DNA of 64,000 bases from Gemmata massiliana. Its GTDB lineage: Bacteria; Planctomycetota; Planctomycetia; Gemmatales; Gemmataceae. The stretch lies in contig NZ_LR593886.1 of the NCBI RefSeq assembly GCF_901538265.1, forward strand, positions 62,001-126,000, in the 5' to 3' direction. How positions within the stretch are numbered: the stretch's first letter is position 1; every line of letters starts with the position of its first letter. The position numbers and the translations under genes were made by a program. Positions 17,658 to 25,376 of this stretch are shown piece by piece. A model generated the notes under the pieces. The model worked only from the letters and a program-made list of their open reading frames with translations, did no database searches and was not told the DNA's origin.

Positions 17658-18353
17658 ATGGAAATCGATCTGAACGCGGACCTCGGCGAGGGAGCCGGTT
17701 TCGACGCCGAATTGATGCCGCTCATCACCTCCGCGAACGTGTGCTGCGGCGCGCACGCGGGCGGACCGAACGAGATCGCGTTCACGCTGGCGCTCGCGAA
17801 GCAATTCGGCGTTACGATCGGTGCTCACCCCGGTTACCCGGACCGCGAGAACTTTGGCCGGTGCGAACTCAATCTCACCTCGCGCGAGATCGCGCACGAG
17901 TGCCTGTACCAAGTTGGGGCACTGATGGGGTTGGCCAAAGCGTGCAGTGTCGGTGTGAAGTACATCAAGCCACACGGCGCACTCTACAACCAAGCGTGTC
18001 GCGACGAGGACGTTGCCGTCGGTGTCATTGACGCTGCCAAAGTGTTTGAGTTACCGGTGATTGGGCTTCCTCAATCCTGGCTCGGAGCCGAGGCCACGGA
18101 CCGAGTTCCGTTCTTTGCGGAAGGATTCGCGGACCGCCGGTATCGCTCAGACGGATCACTGGTGCCACGCAGTGAACCGGATGCGTTCATACACGAACCG
18201 TCCGAGGCCGTGAAGCAGATCGAATGGCTGGTGCGCGAGAAGGGCGTGCGGACGATCTGCGTTCACGGCGACAACCCGGACGCGGTCGCGTTTACGAAGG
18301 CCGTTCGCGCGTCGCTTCTGGAGCGCGGGTTCACGCTCAAGGCGTTCGTATGA
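17658..18353 (+). CDS. pxpA: 5-oxoprolinase subunit A (LamB/YcsF family)
   Basis: 231 aa. PxpA works with PxpB and PxpC to open 5-oxoproline to glutamate using ATP. Family signatures: MEIDLNADLGEGAGFD, TSANVCCGAHAGGP, IGAHPGYPDRENFGR, VKYIKPHGALYN, and EGFADRRYRSDGSLVPR. Slightly shorter than the usual ~245-255 aa. The gene starts 12 bp after uppP and its stop overlaps the pxpC start (ATGA), so A and C are translationally coupled. No pxpB gene lies between or next to them, which is unusual because pxpB normally precedes or is fused to pxpC. Confidence 0.96.
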   Translation: MEIDLNADLGEGAGFDAELMPLITSANVCCGAHAGGPNEIAFTLALAKQFGVTIGAHPGYPDRENFGRCELNLTSREIAHECLYQVGALMGLAKACSVGVKYIKPHGALYNQACRDEDVAVGVIDAAKVFELPVIGLPQSWLGAEATDRVPFFAEGFADRRYRSDGSLVPRSEPDAFIHEPSEAVKQIEWLVREKGVRTICVHGDNPDAVAFTKAVRASLLERGFTLKAFV

Positions 18354-19375
18354 GTCTGACCGTTCGTGAACCCGGGTTGCAATCGTTGCTCGTTGATTTC
18401 GGACGCGAGCGCAGTCGGGCGCTGGGCGTATCCGTTGGCGGCGCAGCCGATCGTGCAGCACTCAATTTGGGTAACGCATTGGTCGGCAATGCGCCCCACG
18501 CGGTCGCGCTGGAAGTTGCATTCGCGGGACCAACACTTGAGGCCCATCACTCAGTCGCGTGCGTCATCTTTGGTGCGCCGTTTCAGAGTACCTTGAACGG
18601 GAACCCGCTACCGACCGGCACCACATTCACACTCGAATCTGGTGACACACTGCGTGTAGGGGGGACGCGCACCGGCGCACGAGCATATTTGTGCGTCGCA
18701 GGGGGCTTTCACGCGGAAGAGATGCTCGGCAGCCGCTCGGCTTTGGAGCCAATTCGAGTCGGAAACACGCTCCGATGTGCTGTGAGTCGCACGGAGCCGC
18801 GTGGCTTGCCGTTCTGTGAGGTGAGACCTAACCCCCCAACCCCCTTCCCTAGGAAGGAAGGGGGAGCAGAACCAACCACAACGGGCATCACGCAACAAGC
18901 ACCGGTTTTAAGCCCCTCTCCGTTTAGGGGAGGGGTTGGGGAGGGGTTGCAGCAACTCCGCGTGCTCAACGGCCCCCAACGCGATTGGTTCATCGACGAC
19001 ACATTCTTCACCCAGATCTACGAAGTATCGGCCGCGAGCAATCGCATGGGGCTTCGCTTGAAGGGGATACCTCTCTCGCGTGTGCCCGGTGAACTCGTTT
19101 CAGAGGCTGTGGCCCCGGGTGCCGTGCAGGTAACGAACGACGGGCTGCCGATTGTTCTTGGGGTCGACGGTCAAACGATTGGTGGGTACCCAAAGGTCGC
19201 ACACATCATCCGCGCCGATCTCGACCTACTCGCCCAGCTCCGCCCAAACGACCGGGTGCAATTTGTGTGCGTTTCGCCCGACAAGGCTGACCGTGCGGCC
19301 CGGGCAAGGGCGGCATTCTTGAGCGAGTGGGTCACTCGACTGCGTATCGCCGAACGACAGCCCGTGATCGGTTGA
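18350..19375 (+). CDS. pxpC: 5-oxoprolinase subunit C (biotin-dependent carboxyltransferase-like), with in-frame repeat insertion
   Basis: 341 aa. PxpC/KipA-type subunit: MSLTVREPGLQSLLVDFGR, SVGGAADRAALNLGNALVGN, LEVAFAGPTL and, in the second half, LRVLNGPQRDWF, SNRMGLRLKG, and VPPGAVQV/GLPIVLGVDGQTIGGYPKVAHI-like segments. All blocks are in the right order, so the protein should fold. Between the two halves, residues ~160-200 (bases 18827-18949) are not PxpC sequence but the translation of a GC-rich intergenic-type repeat (PNPPTPFPRKEGGAEP...LSPSPFRGGVGEG). The frame is kept through both copies, so the gene appears intact with an extra ~41-residue, Pro/Gly-rich loop between domains. The ATG overlaps the pxpA stop. 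Activity without a nearby PxpB is uncertain. Confidence 0.92.
   Translation: MSLTVREPGLQSLLVDFGRERSRALGVSVGGAADRAALNLGNALVGNAPHAVALEVAFAGPTLEAHHSVACVIFGAPFQSTLNGNPLPTGTTFTLESGDTLRVGGTRTGARAYLCVAGGFHAEEMLGSRSALEPIRVGNTLRCAVSRTEPRGLPFCEVRPNPPTPFPRKEGGAEPTTTGITQQAPVLSPSPFRGGVGEGLQQLRVLNGPQRDWFIDDTFFTQIYEVSAASNRMGLRLKGIPLSRVPGELVSEAVAPGAVQVTNDGLPIVLGVDGQTIGGYPKVAHIIRADLDLLAQLRPNDRVQFVCVSPDKADRAARARAAFLSEWVTRLRIAERQPVIG
18827..18949. repeat. pair of inverted copies of a C/G-rich palindromic repeat inserted in pxpC
   Basis: Two related elements face each other. The left copy (18827-18867) reads CCTAACCCCCCAACCCCC then TTCCCTAGGAAGGAAGGGGG, itself a hairpin. The right copy (18911-18949) reads CCCCTCTCCG then TTTAGGGGAGGGGTTGGGGA and GGGGTT, the reverse complement pattern of the left copy. 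The 43 bases between them are unrelated. Such pairs normally sit between genes; here the pair is in frame inside pxpC and has no stop codon in that frame. Confidence 0.85.
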
Positions 19376-19444
19376 GCTTGCCCCAACTCCCGCGCACTGC
19401 TATTGCTCCGCGCTTGTCGTTTTCCGGCAATCTAAGGAGCCGCC

Positions 19445-19906
19445 ATGCGAATGGTCGTGGCAATTAGCGCGACGAGCGCCGTCCTGGGGTACACGATCGT
19501 TCACTTTGCGTTCTTCGCGAAGTCGACACCGGCCACGGAACCCGAAACGACTGCAGTTCAGACATCTGCGGAGCCGGTAGTGTTGGCGAACGTCGTTGAA
19601 GTAACTGACACAGACCTACTGCTTGATCCAGCCCCAAGCAAAGTGACCGGCGTTCCGTTCGACACGACCGAACCGAATGAGTTCACCGTTCCCACCTCGG
19701 CGAAACCCATCCCGCCGGCCGCGGACGAAGACGAGGACGACCCGGATACCACAGAAGTGGCACCGATGCCGCGAGCCGTGAGTGCCCGCCCCGCTCTCGA
19801 CTCACACCGGGTCGCGTGGTACGGCTCTCTACCCATTCCGCGCCAGCTTAACGAAGCTCTCATTCAACAGTATCAGCAGATACGAGCGATGGGGTTCTAC
19901 TTCTGA
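19445..19906 (+). CDS. hypothetical membrane-anchored acidic protein
   Basis: 153 aa. An N-terminal hydrophobic segment (MVVAISATSAVLGYTIVHFAFFA, residues 3-25) is probably an uncleaved anchor. The rest is Pro/Thr/Glu/Asp-rich and likely disordered (PPAADEDEDDPDTTEVAP), ending in a conserved-looking tail (WYGSLPIPRQLNEALIQQYQQIRAMGFYF). AAGGAGCC lies six bases before ATG 19445. No family recognised. It could link an envelope complex to a partner through its tail, but that is speculation. Confidence 0.65.
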   Translation: MRMVVAISATSAVLGYTIVHFAFFAKSTPATEPETTAVQTSAEPVVLANVVEVTDTDLLLDPAPSKVTGVPFDTTEPNEFTVPTSAKPIPPAADEDEDDPDTTEVAPMPRAVSARPALDSHRVAWYGSLPIPRQLNEALIQQYQQIRAMGFYF

Positions 19907-19969
19907 GCGACGGGTGTAGAATGTCCCGCGGTGTCGGAACTCGTCTGTTCCTTCCGAAGGGTCATCTCC

Positions 19970-20503
19970 ATGCGTATGCTGTTCGCTTCCGTATTGACTG
20001 CGGTCTTCGCGAGCGCCGTGGGCGCTGCCGATAAGGGCGTCGCGGTCGAGTGGGGCGGGCTAAAATCCACCACGCCAGCTGGGTGGAAAGAAGAAACCCC
20101 ATCGAACAAGATGCGATTGGCCCAATTCAAACTGGCCAAGGAAACGGGTGACTCCGAGGACGCAGAACTGGCCCTTTTTGCCTCGCCCGGGGGCGGAACG
20201 GTCGAAGCGAATCTCGATCGCCAAGTGAAAAAGTTCGAGCTGGCTGCGGACAAGAAGCCGGCCGTTTCCAAGATCAAAATCGGTAAGGAAGACGCCACCT
20301 ATCAGGACATCAGCGGCACGTTCCTGAAGAAGTTCCCGCCGTTCGATCCGAATGCGAAGATCACGAAGGTCGAAAACTACCGCCAGATCTACGTCATTTT
20401 CGAGGGGAAGGACGCGGTGTACTCGCTCACCCTCCTCGGGCCGGCGAAGACCGTCGAGAAGCACAAGAAAGAGTTCGACGAGTGGCTGAAGAACTTCAAG
20501 TAA
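19970..20503 (+). CDS. hypothetical exported protein
   Basis: 177 aa. Signal peptide MRMLFASVLTAVFASAVGAAD with probable cleavage after GAA. The mature part is a single alpha/beta domain with WGGLKSTTPAGWKEETPSNKMRLAQFKL at its start, ending in EKHKKEFDEWLKNFK. The pattern (a strand, then 'TPAGWKEE', then a mid-domain GGTVEANLDR) resembles small periplasmic PsbP/Mog1-like folds seen in planctomycetes; I infer only the fold. ATG 19970 has GAAGGG nine bases upstream. It follows the previous gene by 63 bp. Confidence 0.68.
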   Translation: MRMLFASVLTAVFASAVGAADKGVAVEWGGLKSTTPAGWKEETPSNKMRLAQFKLAKETGDSEDAELALFASPGGGTVEANLDRQVKKFELAADKKPAVSKIKIGKEDATYQDISGTFLKKFPPFDPNAKITKVENYRQIYVIFEGKDAVYSLTLLGPAKTVEKHKKEFDEWLKNFK

Positions 20504-20516
20504 GTCCCCCATTCCA

Positions 20517-20553
20517 GGTTCCGAGTTCTCATCAATTGCAGCAATTCGGAACC
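20517..20553. other. inverted repeat just upstream of queA
   Basis: GGTTCCGA (20517-20524) and TCGGAACC (20546-20553) flank a 21-base loop, 17 bases before the queA start. It may terminate the upstream transcript or form a leader hairpin affecting queA translation. No T-tract follows. Confidence 0.35.
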
Positions 20554-20570
20554 CGGCTCCGGAACATTTC

Positions 20571-21599
20571 GTGCATTTCTTCGACTACCACCTGCCCGAG
20601 CACTTAATCGCACAGCACCCGGCCGCGGAGCGTGACTCCGCCCGATTGCTCGTCGTGCGGCGATCGACAAATTCGATCACGCACCATACATTCCGCGAAC
20701 TGCCCGATCTCCTTAATCCCGGCGATCTCGTCGTACTTAACGACACACGGGTACTTCCCGCGCGCGTGGTGGGCCGGCGGGAGCAGACCGGCGGGAAGTG
20801 GGAGGGCTTGTTCCTCCGCACAACCGAAGACGGCTCGTGGGAGATGCTCGCGCAGACACGCGGGTACCCCGAAGTCGGCACCGCATTCGTGACCGACACG
20901 AACTTGCGCCTCGTGCTTTGCGGCCGAACGACCGAGCGGCACTGGCTCATGCGGCCCGACGAAGAGGGGACGCCTCCGGAACTGCTCGGGCGCTACGGAC
21001 ACATCCCGCTGCCACCGTATATTCGCAAGGGCCGTGAAGAGACCGCGGACCGTGAGCGCTACCAGACTGTTTACGCCAGTGCGAACGCGGCCGGCTCTGT
21101 CGCGGCACCAACAGCGGGATTGCACTTCACCCCGGCACTATTCGACCGGCTCACGGCGAAGGGGATTGGCACGGCTCGGGTTACCCTACACGTCGGTTTG
21201 GGCACGTTCGCACCCGTGAAAGAAGAAGACCCGACGAAGCACGTGATTCATAGCGAGTGGTGCGCCGTCACGCAGGATGTGATGGATGCCGTTCGCACGA
21301 CGAAGGAGCGCGGCGGGCGTGTAGTCGCGGTTGGCACCACCACGACCCGCACACTGGAAACGGCAGCTCGGTCCGGAACGCTTCAGCCATTTTGTGGCGA
21401 AACGAACCTGTTCATCCACGAGCCGTTCGAGTTCCGCGCAATTAGTGCTCTCGTGACGAACTTCCACCTTCCGCGAACAACTCTCTTGCTGCTCGTTGGC
21501 GCCTTTATGGGTGGCGAGTTGCTTCAACGGGCTTACGCCGAAGCCGTTGCGAACGAATACCGGTTCTTCAGTTACGGCGACGCGATGCTGGTGTTGTGA
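20571..21599 (+). CDS. queA: S-adenosylmethionine:tRNA ribosyltransferase-isomerase
   Basis: 342 aa, full length. QueA transfers the ribosyl group of SAM to 7-aminomethyl-deazaguanine in tRNA anticodons to make epoxyqueuosine. Signatures: start FFDYHLPEHLIAQHPAAERDSARLLVV, VVLNDTRVLPARVVG, GRYGHIPLPPYI, ERYQTVYASANAAGSVAAPTAGLHFTPAL, HVGLGTFAPVKEED, VGTTTTRTLETAA and TNFHLPRTTLLLLVGAF. The start is a GTG (20571), the only one consistent with the family N-terminus; the ribosome site is poor (ccggaac). A strong terminator follows. No tgt or queD/C/E genes are nearby. Confidence 0.96.
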   Translation: MHFFDYHLPEHLIAQHPAAERDSARLLVVRRSTNSITHHTFRELPDLLNPGDLVVLNDTRVLPARVVGRREQTGGKWEGLFLRTTEDGSWEMLAQTRGYPEVGTAFVTDTNLRLVLCGRTTERHWLMRPDEEGTPPELLGRYGHIPLPPYIRKGREETADRERYQTVYASANAAGSVAAPTAGLHFTPALFDRLTAKGIGTARVTLHVGLGTFAPVKEEDPTKHVIHSEWCAVTQDVMDAVRTTKERGGRVVAVGTTTTRTLETAARSGTLQPFCGETNLFIHEPFEFRAISALVTNFHLPRTTLLLLVGAFMGGELLQRAYAEAVANEYRFFSYGDAMLVL

Positions 21600-21613
21600 C
21601 GCAGATCAAATGA

Positions 21614-21650
21614 AAACCGGGAGCCACAAAGCTCCCGGTTTCGTTATTTG
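21614..21650. terminator. bidirectional intrinsic terminator between queA and the DUF1501 gene
   Basis: AAACCGGGAGC (21614-21624) pairs perfectly with GCTCCCGGTTT (21631-21641), loop CACAAA, followed on the plus strand by CGTTATTTG. The minus-strand side also has T-rich sequence (complement of ATCAAATGAAAA). It separates two convergent genes. Confidence 0.88.
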
Positions 21651-21664
21651 GCTTCGTGGCTCGC

Positions 21665-22957
21665 TCAGAGCAGTTCTTCGACCTTATCGCGGTCATCAAG
21701 GATGTACATCGGTCGCCCGGCGCCGTTCGGGAACGTGAAACTCGGATCGATGCCCATCGCGCTGTAGATCGTGCTCAACAGGTGCGGCACCTTGTACGGT
21801 CGCTCTTTTGGGTACTCGCCCTTCGCGGACGTACTCCCGATCATTTGGCCCATCTTGAGCCCGCCACCGGCAACCAGCGCGCTCATTACAGGCGCCCAGT
21901 GATCGCGGCCCGCGTCCGAACTATTGATCTTCGGTGTCCGCCCGAACTCGCCCCAGACTACAGTGACCACGTCGTCTTGCATCCCGCGATCGTGCAGGTC
22001 TTGAATCAGGTTCGCGATCCCGCGGTCGAGCGCCGGGAGCATTTGCTTTAGTTCTTTGAAGTTGCTCGTGTGCGTGTCCCACCCGCCGTAGCTCAGCGTG
22101 ACGCAGCCGACACCTGCTTCAACGAGCCGGCGTGCGGTGAGGAACTGTTCGACACCCTTATATCGGTCGCGGGTCTTGGGGTCTTCGTTCTTCAGATCGA
22201 GGGCCTTCCGCACAATCCCGGACGCGATCATGTCGAACGCGCGACCGGCGAACGAGTCCATGCCCTTCATGGTGCCGCTCGCGTCGATCTCCCGGCGCGC
22301 GGTGTCGAACTTGCCGAGGAGGTCTTTGCGGTCGTCCATTCGGCTCGCGTTCACGCCGTTGGCGAGCCGGAGGTTCTCGACCCCGGCACCGCTGGGAGTG
22401 AACGGTCGGTGCCCGACGCCGAGGTAGCCCGGTTCGGTACCAGGACTTCCACCTCCACGAAGACTGACGAACGGGGGAACGTCGTTCCCACTATCCCCGC
22501 GGAGCTTCGAGATCACGGACCCAAAGGCCGGGTGCGATGAGATACGGTTCGCGACTTCGCTGTAACCGGTGCTCACGAGCGAGTCACTGTGTTCCTCGGT
22601 GGAAATGAGCGAGCGAACGCAGGCGAGTTTGTCCCACATGCGGGCCTGGAGCGGCATGTGCTCGCAGATTTGTACACCGGGGACGTTCGTCTGGATGGGC
22701 TTGAATTCCCCGCGGAACTCCTTCGGGGCTTCGGGCTTCAGGTCGTACATGTCGATGTGCGACGGACCGCCCGGCAGGTAGATCATGATCGCCGCTTTCT
22801 GCGGCGTGGACTTTGCTGGGGTGACGGGGTTTTGTGCCGCTCGGAGTCGGAGCACGTCGGCCAGCGTGAGACCGGCCCCGAACGCGCCGATCCGCAGGAA
22901 ATTGCGCCGACTGATGTTGTCGCAGTACCTCTGACGATCGCCCCAGAAGGTCAACAT
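21665..22957 (-). CDS. DUF1501 family protein, Tat-exported (sulfatase-like fold)
   Basis: 430 aa. Twin-arginine signal (SRRNFLRIGAFGAGLTLADVL, residues 16-36) followed by the DUF1501 body: AIMIYLPGGPSHIDMYDLKPEAP, GVQICEHMPLQARMWDKLACVRSL, HPAFGSVISKLRG, GGWDTHTSNFKELKQMLP, VTVVWGEFGRTPKINSSDAGRDHWAPVMSALVAGGGLKMGQMIG. The E-F-G-R-T-P and G-R-D-H motifs are the alkaline-phosphatase-superfamily-like metal ligands of this family. Planctomycetes have large numbers of these proteins, usually paired with a DUF1549/DUF1553 cytochrome-type gene; that partner is absent here. ATG 22957 follows CGGAGCC. Function unknown; it is exported folded. Confidence 0.94.
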   Translation of the reverse strand: MLTFWGDRQRYCDNISRRNFLRIGAFGAGLTLADVLRLRAAQNPVTPAKSTPQKAAIMIYLPGGPSHIDMYDLKPEAPKEFRGEFKPIQTNVPGVQICEHMPLQARMWDKLACVRSLISTEEHSDSLVSTGYSEVANRISSHPAFGSVISKLRGDSGNDVPPFVSLRGGGSPGTEPGYLGVGHRPFTPSGAGVENLRLANGVNASRMDDRKDLLGKFDTARREIDASGTMKGMDSFAGRAFDMIASGIVRKALDLKNEDPKTRDRYKGVEQFLTARRLVEAGVGCVTLSYGGWDTHTSNFKELKQMLPALDRGIANLIQDLHDRGMQDDVVTVVWGEFGRTPKINSSDAGRDHWAPVMSALVAGGGLKMGQMIGSTSAKGEYPKERPYKVPHLLSTIYSAMGIDPSFTFPNGAGRPMYILDDRDKVEELL

Positions 22958-23160
22958 GAGAGGCTCCGATAGGAGAACAGACCGGTGGGAGAGAGGCAGG
23001 TGTGAGAATGCAGGCAGTGTGGTTTGTAGCTAACTCAAGATATTAGCTTGTGCGCACGAAGCTCGCAATCGGAAAGTTCGGAATGGTCCGAGCATCCGAT
23101 TAAGCGCTGTGTTTGTGAATGACGTGATTGGGCGGATGCGCGAAGTCTTCGCTTACAACC

Positions 23161-23685
23161 TCATTGTTTCTGCTCACGGTCGCGGTCGGCCGGCGCAACT
23201 CGGTCGGTTTTCTTCGCCGCGTCTTGTAGTCGAGGTAAGTTCCACCCGCGCCCTCCACCACCCACCGTTGTCTCGAGCGTGATCTCGTTGTGCTGCGCTC
23301 GAATCGTCGCGCGGAGTCGCGAAGTTGCGGGGTCGGCGTAAGCTCCGCAGAGCCGGTCGTGTTGTGTCGGGTCGGCACCACACGGGCAGTCGCCGCCGAA
23401 CAGCTCGTGGTTGGTCCAGATGACCGTGACAACGTACTCTCCGGCCGGCGCGCCGTCCTCGGTCGTGTGTGTCGTGAGGCGGAATCGCCCGTCCGCGCCG
23501 GTCGTACCGACCGGATGATAACTTGATGTCGGTTCACCGATCGGGTGAAGCGCAACCTGCGCGTTCACCGCCGGAATACCGCTGACGATCAATCGCCCTT
23601 CTACCGGGTATACGGCGATCGCGGGTGCGGTCGGTCGACCGCACCCGGCGAGAGCTACGAGGACAAACAACAGGACGGGGCGCAT
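23161..23685 (-). CDS. small lipoprotein with transthyretin-like domain
   Basis: 174 aa. Lipoprotein signal MRPVLLFVLVALAGC (lipobox LAGC, Cys 15). The mature part begins with a carboxypeptidase-regulatory/transthyretin-like beta domain (YPVEGRLIVSGIPAVNAQVALHPIG, TGADGRFRLTTHTTEDGAPAGEYVVTVIW), then a Cys-containing segment (GGDCPCGADPTQHDRLCGAY) and a basic tail. Lipoproteins of this pattern usually follow DUF1559 genes in planctomycetes; here it is the third gene of such a set (DUF1559 24103, lipoprotein-like 23694, this gene), all minus strand with gaps of -11 and 8 bp. Function unknown, cell-envelope location inferred. Confidence 0.72.
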   Translation of the reverse strand: MRPVLLFVLVALAGCGRPTAPAIAVYPVEGRLIVSGIPAVNAQVALHPIGEPTSSYHPVGTTGADGRFRLTTHTTEDGAPAGEYVVTVIWTNHELFGGDCPCGADPTQHDRLCGAYADPATSRLRATIRAQHNEITLETTVGGGGRGWNLPRLQDAAKKTDRVAPADRDREQKQ

Positions 23686-23693
23686 GGCAGGCG

Positions 23694-24113
23694 TCAGTCG
23701 AGTTTAAAGGTTTCGAGGGCGTTATCACCCTTCTGAACGGTTACCTTGAAGGTACTCTTTTCCGGATCAGAGTACTTCCCCTTCCACACGTCCACCTCGG
23801 TGTCCAACCCGCGCTGGTCCGCGGTCACGCGGGGCAACTCGAACGTCACCGCGTACTCGCCCGGCGGTGCGCCGTCGCCCGGCGCCGCGGTGTTCAGGGT
23901 AAACCGGCCGTCCTTGTCGGTCAGCCCGTTCGGTGTGAACTTGACGGACCCCATGTCGAACTTGGGGTGGAACGTCACCTTCACCCCGGCGGCCGGCCGG
24001 CCCTTAAACTGCACCGTACCGGACACCGGGGCAGTGGCGGGGGCCGACAGCCCCCCCCCCCCCCCCGCCCCCGCCGCGCCGATTAGTACGACCAGTGCGC
24101 GGCTAGTAATCAC
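23694..24113 (-). CDS. exported transthyretin-like protein, coupled to DUF1559 gene, contains a G16 run
   Basis: 139 aa from a GTG start at 24113 with a near-perfect ribosome site (GGAGGTGATC) just upstream, inside the end of the DUF1559 gene (11-bp overlap, so translational coupling). N-terminal hydrophobic stretch [15 protein letters not shown] is followed by five Gly encoded by a homopolymer, then SAPATAP and a beta domain ([51 protein letters not shown]) homologous in pattern to the proteins at 23161 and 33180. Those relatives have a lipobox Cys at this place; this one does not, the poly-G lies there instead. That could be natural change, slippage or an assembly error. Confidence 0.7.
   Translation of the reverse strand: MITSRALVVLIGAAGAGGGGGLSAPATAPVSGTVQFKGRPAAGVKVTFHPKFDMGSVKFTPNGLTDKDGRFTLNTAAPGDGAPPGEYAVTFELPRVTADQRGLDTEVDVWKGKYSDPEKSTFKVTVQKGDNALETFKLD
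24051..24066. repeat. 16-base C (minus-strand G) homopolymer inside a signal region
   Basis: Sixteen consecutive C on the plus strand, read as GGG codons near residue 18 of the 23694-24113 gene. A run this long inside a gene is prone to slipped-strand mispairing and to sequencing error. Confidence 0.9.
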
Positions 24114-25212
24114 CGATCACCTCCCCCCCCTTGCGGCTGCCGAGCGCCATGTAGGTGGTCATGTTGATGGACTGGGTAATGAACTTCACCGATCCGTCGC
24201 ACAACAGGAAGTTGCACCCACCGGTGTGCGTGCTCCGGAACGAGTAAATCGGGCTCTTGAAGAGGATGTCGTGCAGGGCGGCCGGGTCCGTGATGCTCCG
24301 GCTGTAGTACGGGCCGCTGAGCGTGTTCATCGGCACCGTGGTCCGGCCCTCGCTGTAGTAGTCGCCACCGCTGGCTCCCCAGGCAATCGGGCCGCCCGAC
24401 TCCACCGCCGTGGTGCCGATGGACACGCTGTTCACGGTCGTCGTGGTGTACCCCTTGAGGATGTTGTGCATGTCGCCCGCGGCGATCGTGTTGGACAGCC
24501 CGTCGCTGACGCTTTGGAGCTTGATCTTGTATGTGTTGGGGGGCTGCCACCAGGTCGGGTCGGCGACGTGCTTGGCCGCCAGCGCCACACCTCCGTCGTA
24601 ACTTAGGCCGGCGTCCATCGCTGAGATGAACACCCCGTCGGAAGGCGTGAACCCGTATGCCTGCCCCGTTTTGAAGATGTCACCCGACTGGGCGGGGGAG
24701 CGGACGTCGCTGTTGCCGCGGTTCCACCCGTAGCTCGCGTAGCCGGCGAACACGGGATTGACCGGGGCCGGCATGGACGGGCAAAGGAAGACGCTCAAGG
24801 GCTGGGAAGACAACTGGAGGTTGGTCAGGCCGCCGGCGATCCCGGGGGTGGCGTTGTCGGTCCCGGACTTGTTGAGGTTGAACTGTTTGTAGAGGTTGTC
24901 CTGCTCGACGTAGGGCAGCAGCTCGAAGGCCACCGGGTAGTGGCGGAAGCGGAAAAAGATGTTCTGCATGCCCGGGTTGGTGTCCTCACAGCCGCCGCCG
25001 CAAAAGCTCATGTTCGGCAGCACCCCCTGGGTCTGGTCGTACATGTGAACGCCGAGACCGATTTGTTTGAGGTTGTTCTGGCACTTCATGCGCGCGGCGG
25101 CCTCGCGCACCTTCTGAACAGCAGGCAACAACAGGCCGATGAGAATAGCGATGATGGCGATAACAACTAGCAACTCGATCAGCGTGAAGCCGATCCTTTT
25201 CTTCGTGGGCAC
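24103..25212 (-). CDS. DUF1559 pseudopilin-like protein
   Basis: 369 aa. Starts with a type IV prepilin-like leader and N-methylation motif: [27 protein letters not shown], then [30 protein letters not shown], the DUF1559 core, and ends with the family C-terminus [22 protein letters not shown]. Planctomycetes carry dozens to hundreds of such proteins; they are thought to be exported by a type II/IV pilus-like system and have unknown roles. ATG 25212 follows GGAGACG. The last 11 bases overlap the start of the next gene, a secreted transthyretin-like protein, and a lipoprotein gene follows, forming a three-gene unit. Confidence 0.95.
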   Translation of the reverse strand: MPTKKRIGFTLIELLVVIAIIAILIGLLLPAVQKVREAAARMKCQNNLKQIGLGVHMYDQTQGVLPNMSFCGGGCEDTNPGMQNIFFRFRHYPVAFELLPYVEQDNLYKQFNLNKSGTDNATPGIAGGLTNLQLSSQPLSVFLCPSMPAPVNPVFAGYASYGWNRGNSDVRSPAQSGDIFKTGQAYGFTPSDGVFISAMDAGLSYDGGVALAAKHVADPTWWQPPNTYKIKLQSVSDGLSNTIAAGDMHNILKGYTTTTVNSVSIGTTAVESGGPIAWGASGGDYYSEGRTTVPMNTLSGPYYSRSITDPAALHDILFKSPIYSFRSTHTGGCNFLLCDGSVKFITQSINMTTYMALGSRKGGEVIGDY

Positions 25213-25307
25213 GGGGCGTCTCCAAAGGTGATTATCAGCAGCGCATTGCGAGCAGTTTGGCAGATGAACGGTTCGCGCTTTGTGGGGCGTGAGAGCTTTT
25301 TGGTGAC

Positions 25308-25352
25308 GCGGTCGTCACGTCAACCGTTTGTTCCGGGTGACAAGACGACCGC
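25308..25352. other. 9-bp inverted repeat upstream of the DUF1559 unit
   Basis: GCGGTCGTC (25308-25316) and GACGACCGC (25344-25352) lie about 100 bp upstream of the DUF1559 start and 25 bp past the stop of the toroid-protein gene. It could be an operator or weak terminator. No T-tract supports termination. Confidence 0.35.
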
Positions 25353-25376
25353 ATTACAGATTGATAGGCGGAGCGA

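Noticed and set aside
23100-23555. 151-codon frame next to the lipoprotein gene
   Set aside because: Arg/Thr/Ser-rich shadow of the lipoprotein gene in another frame.
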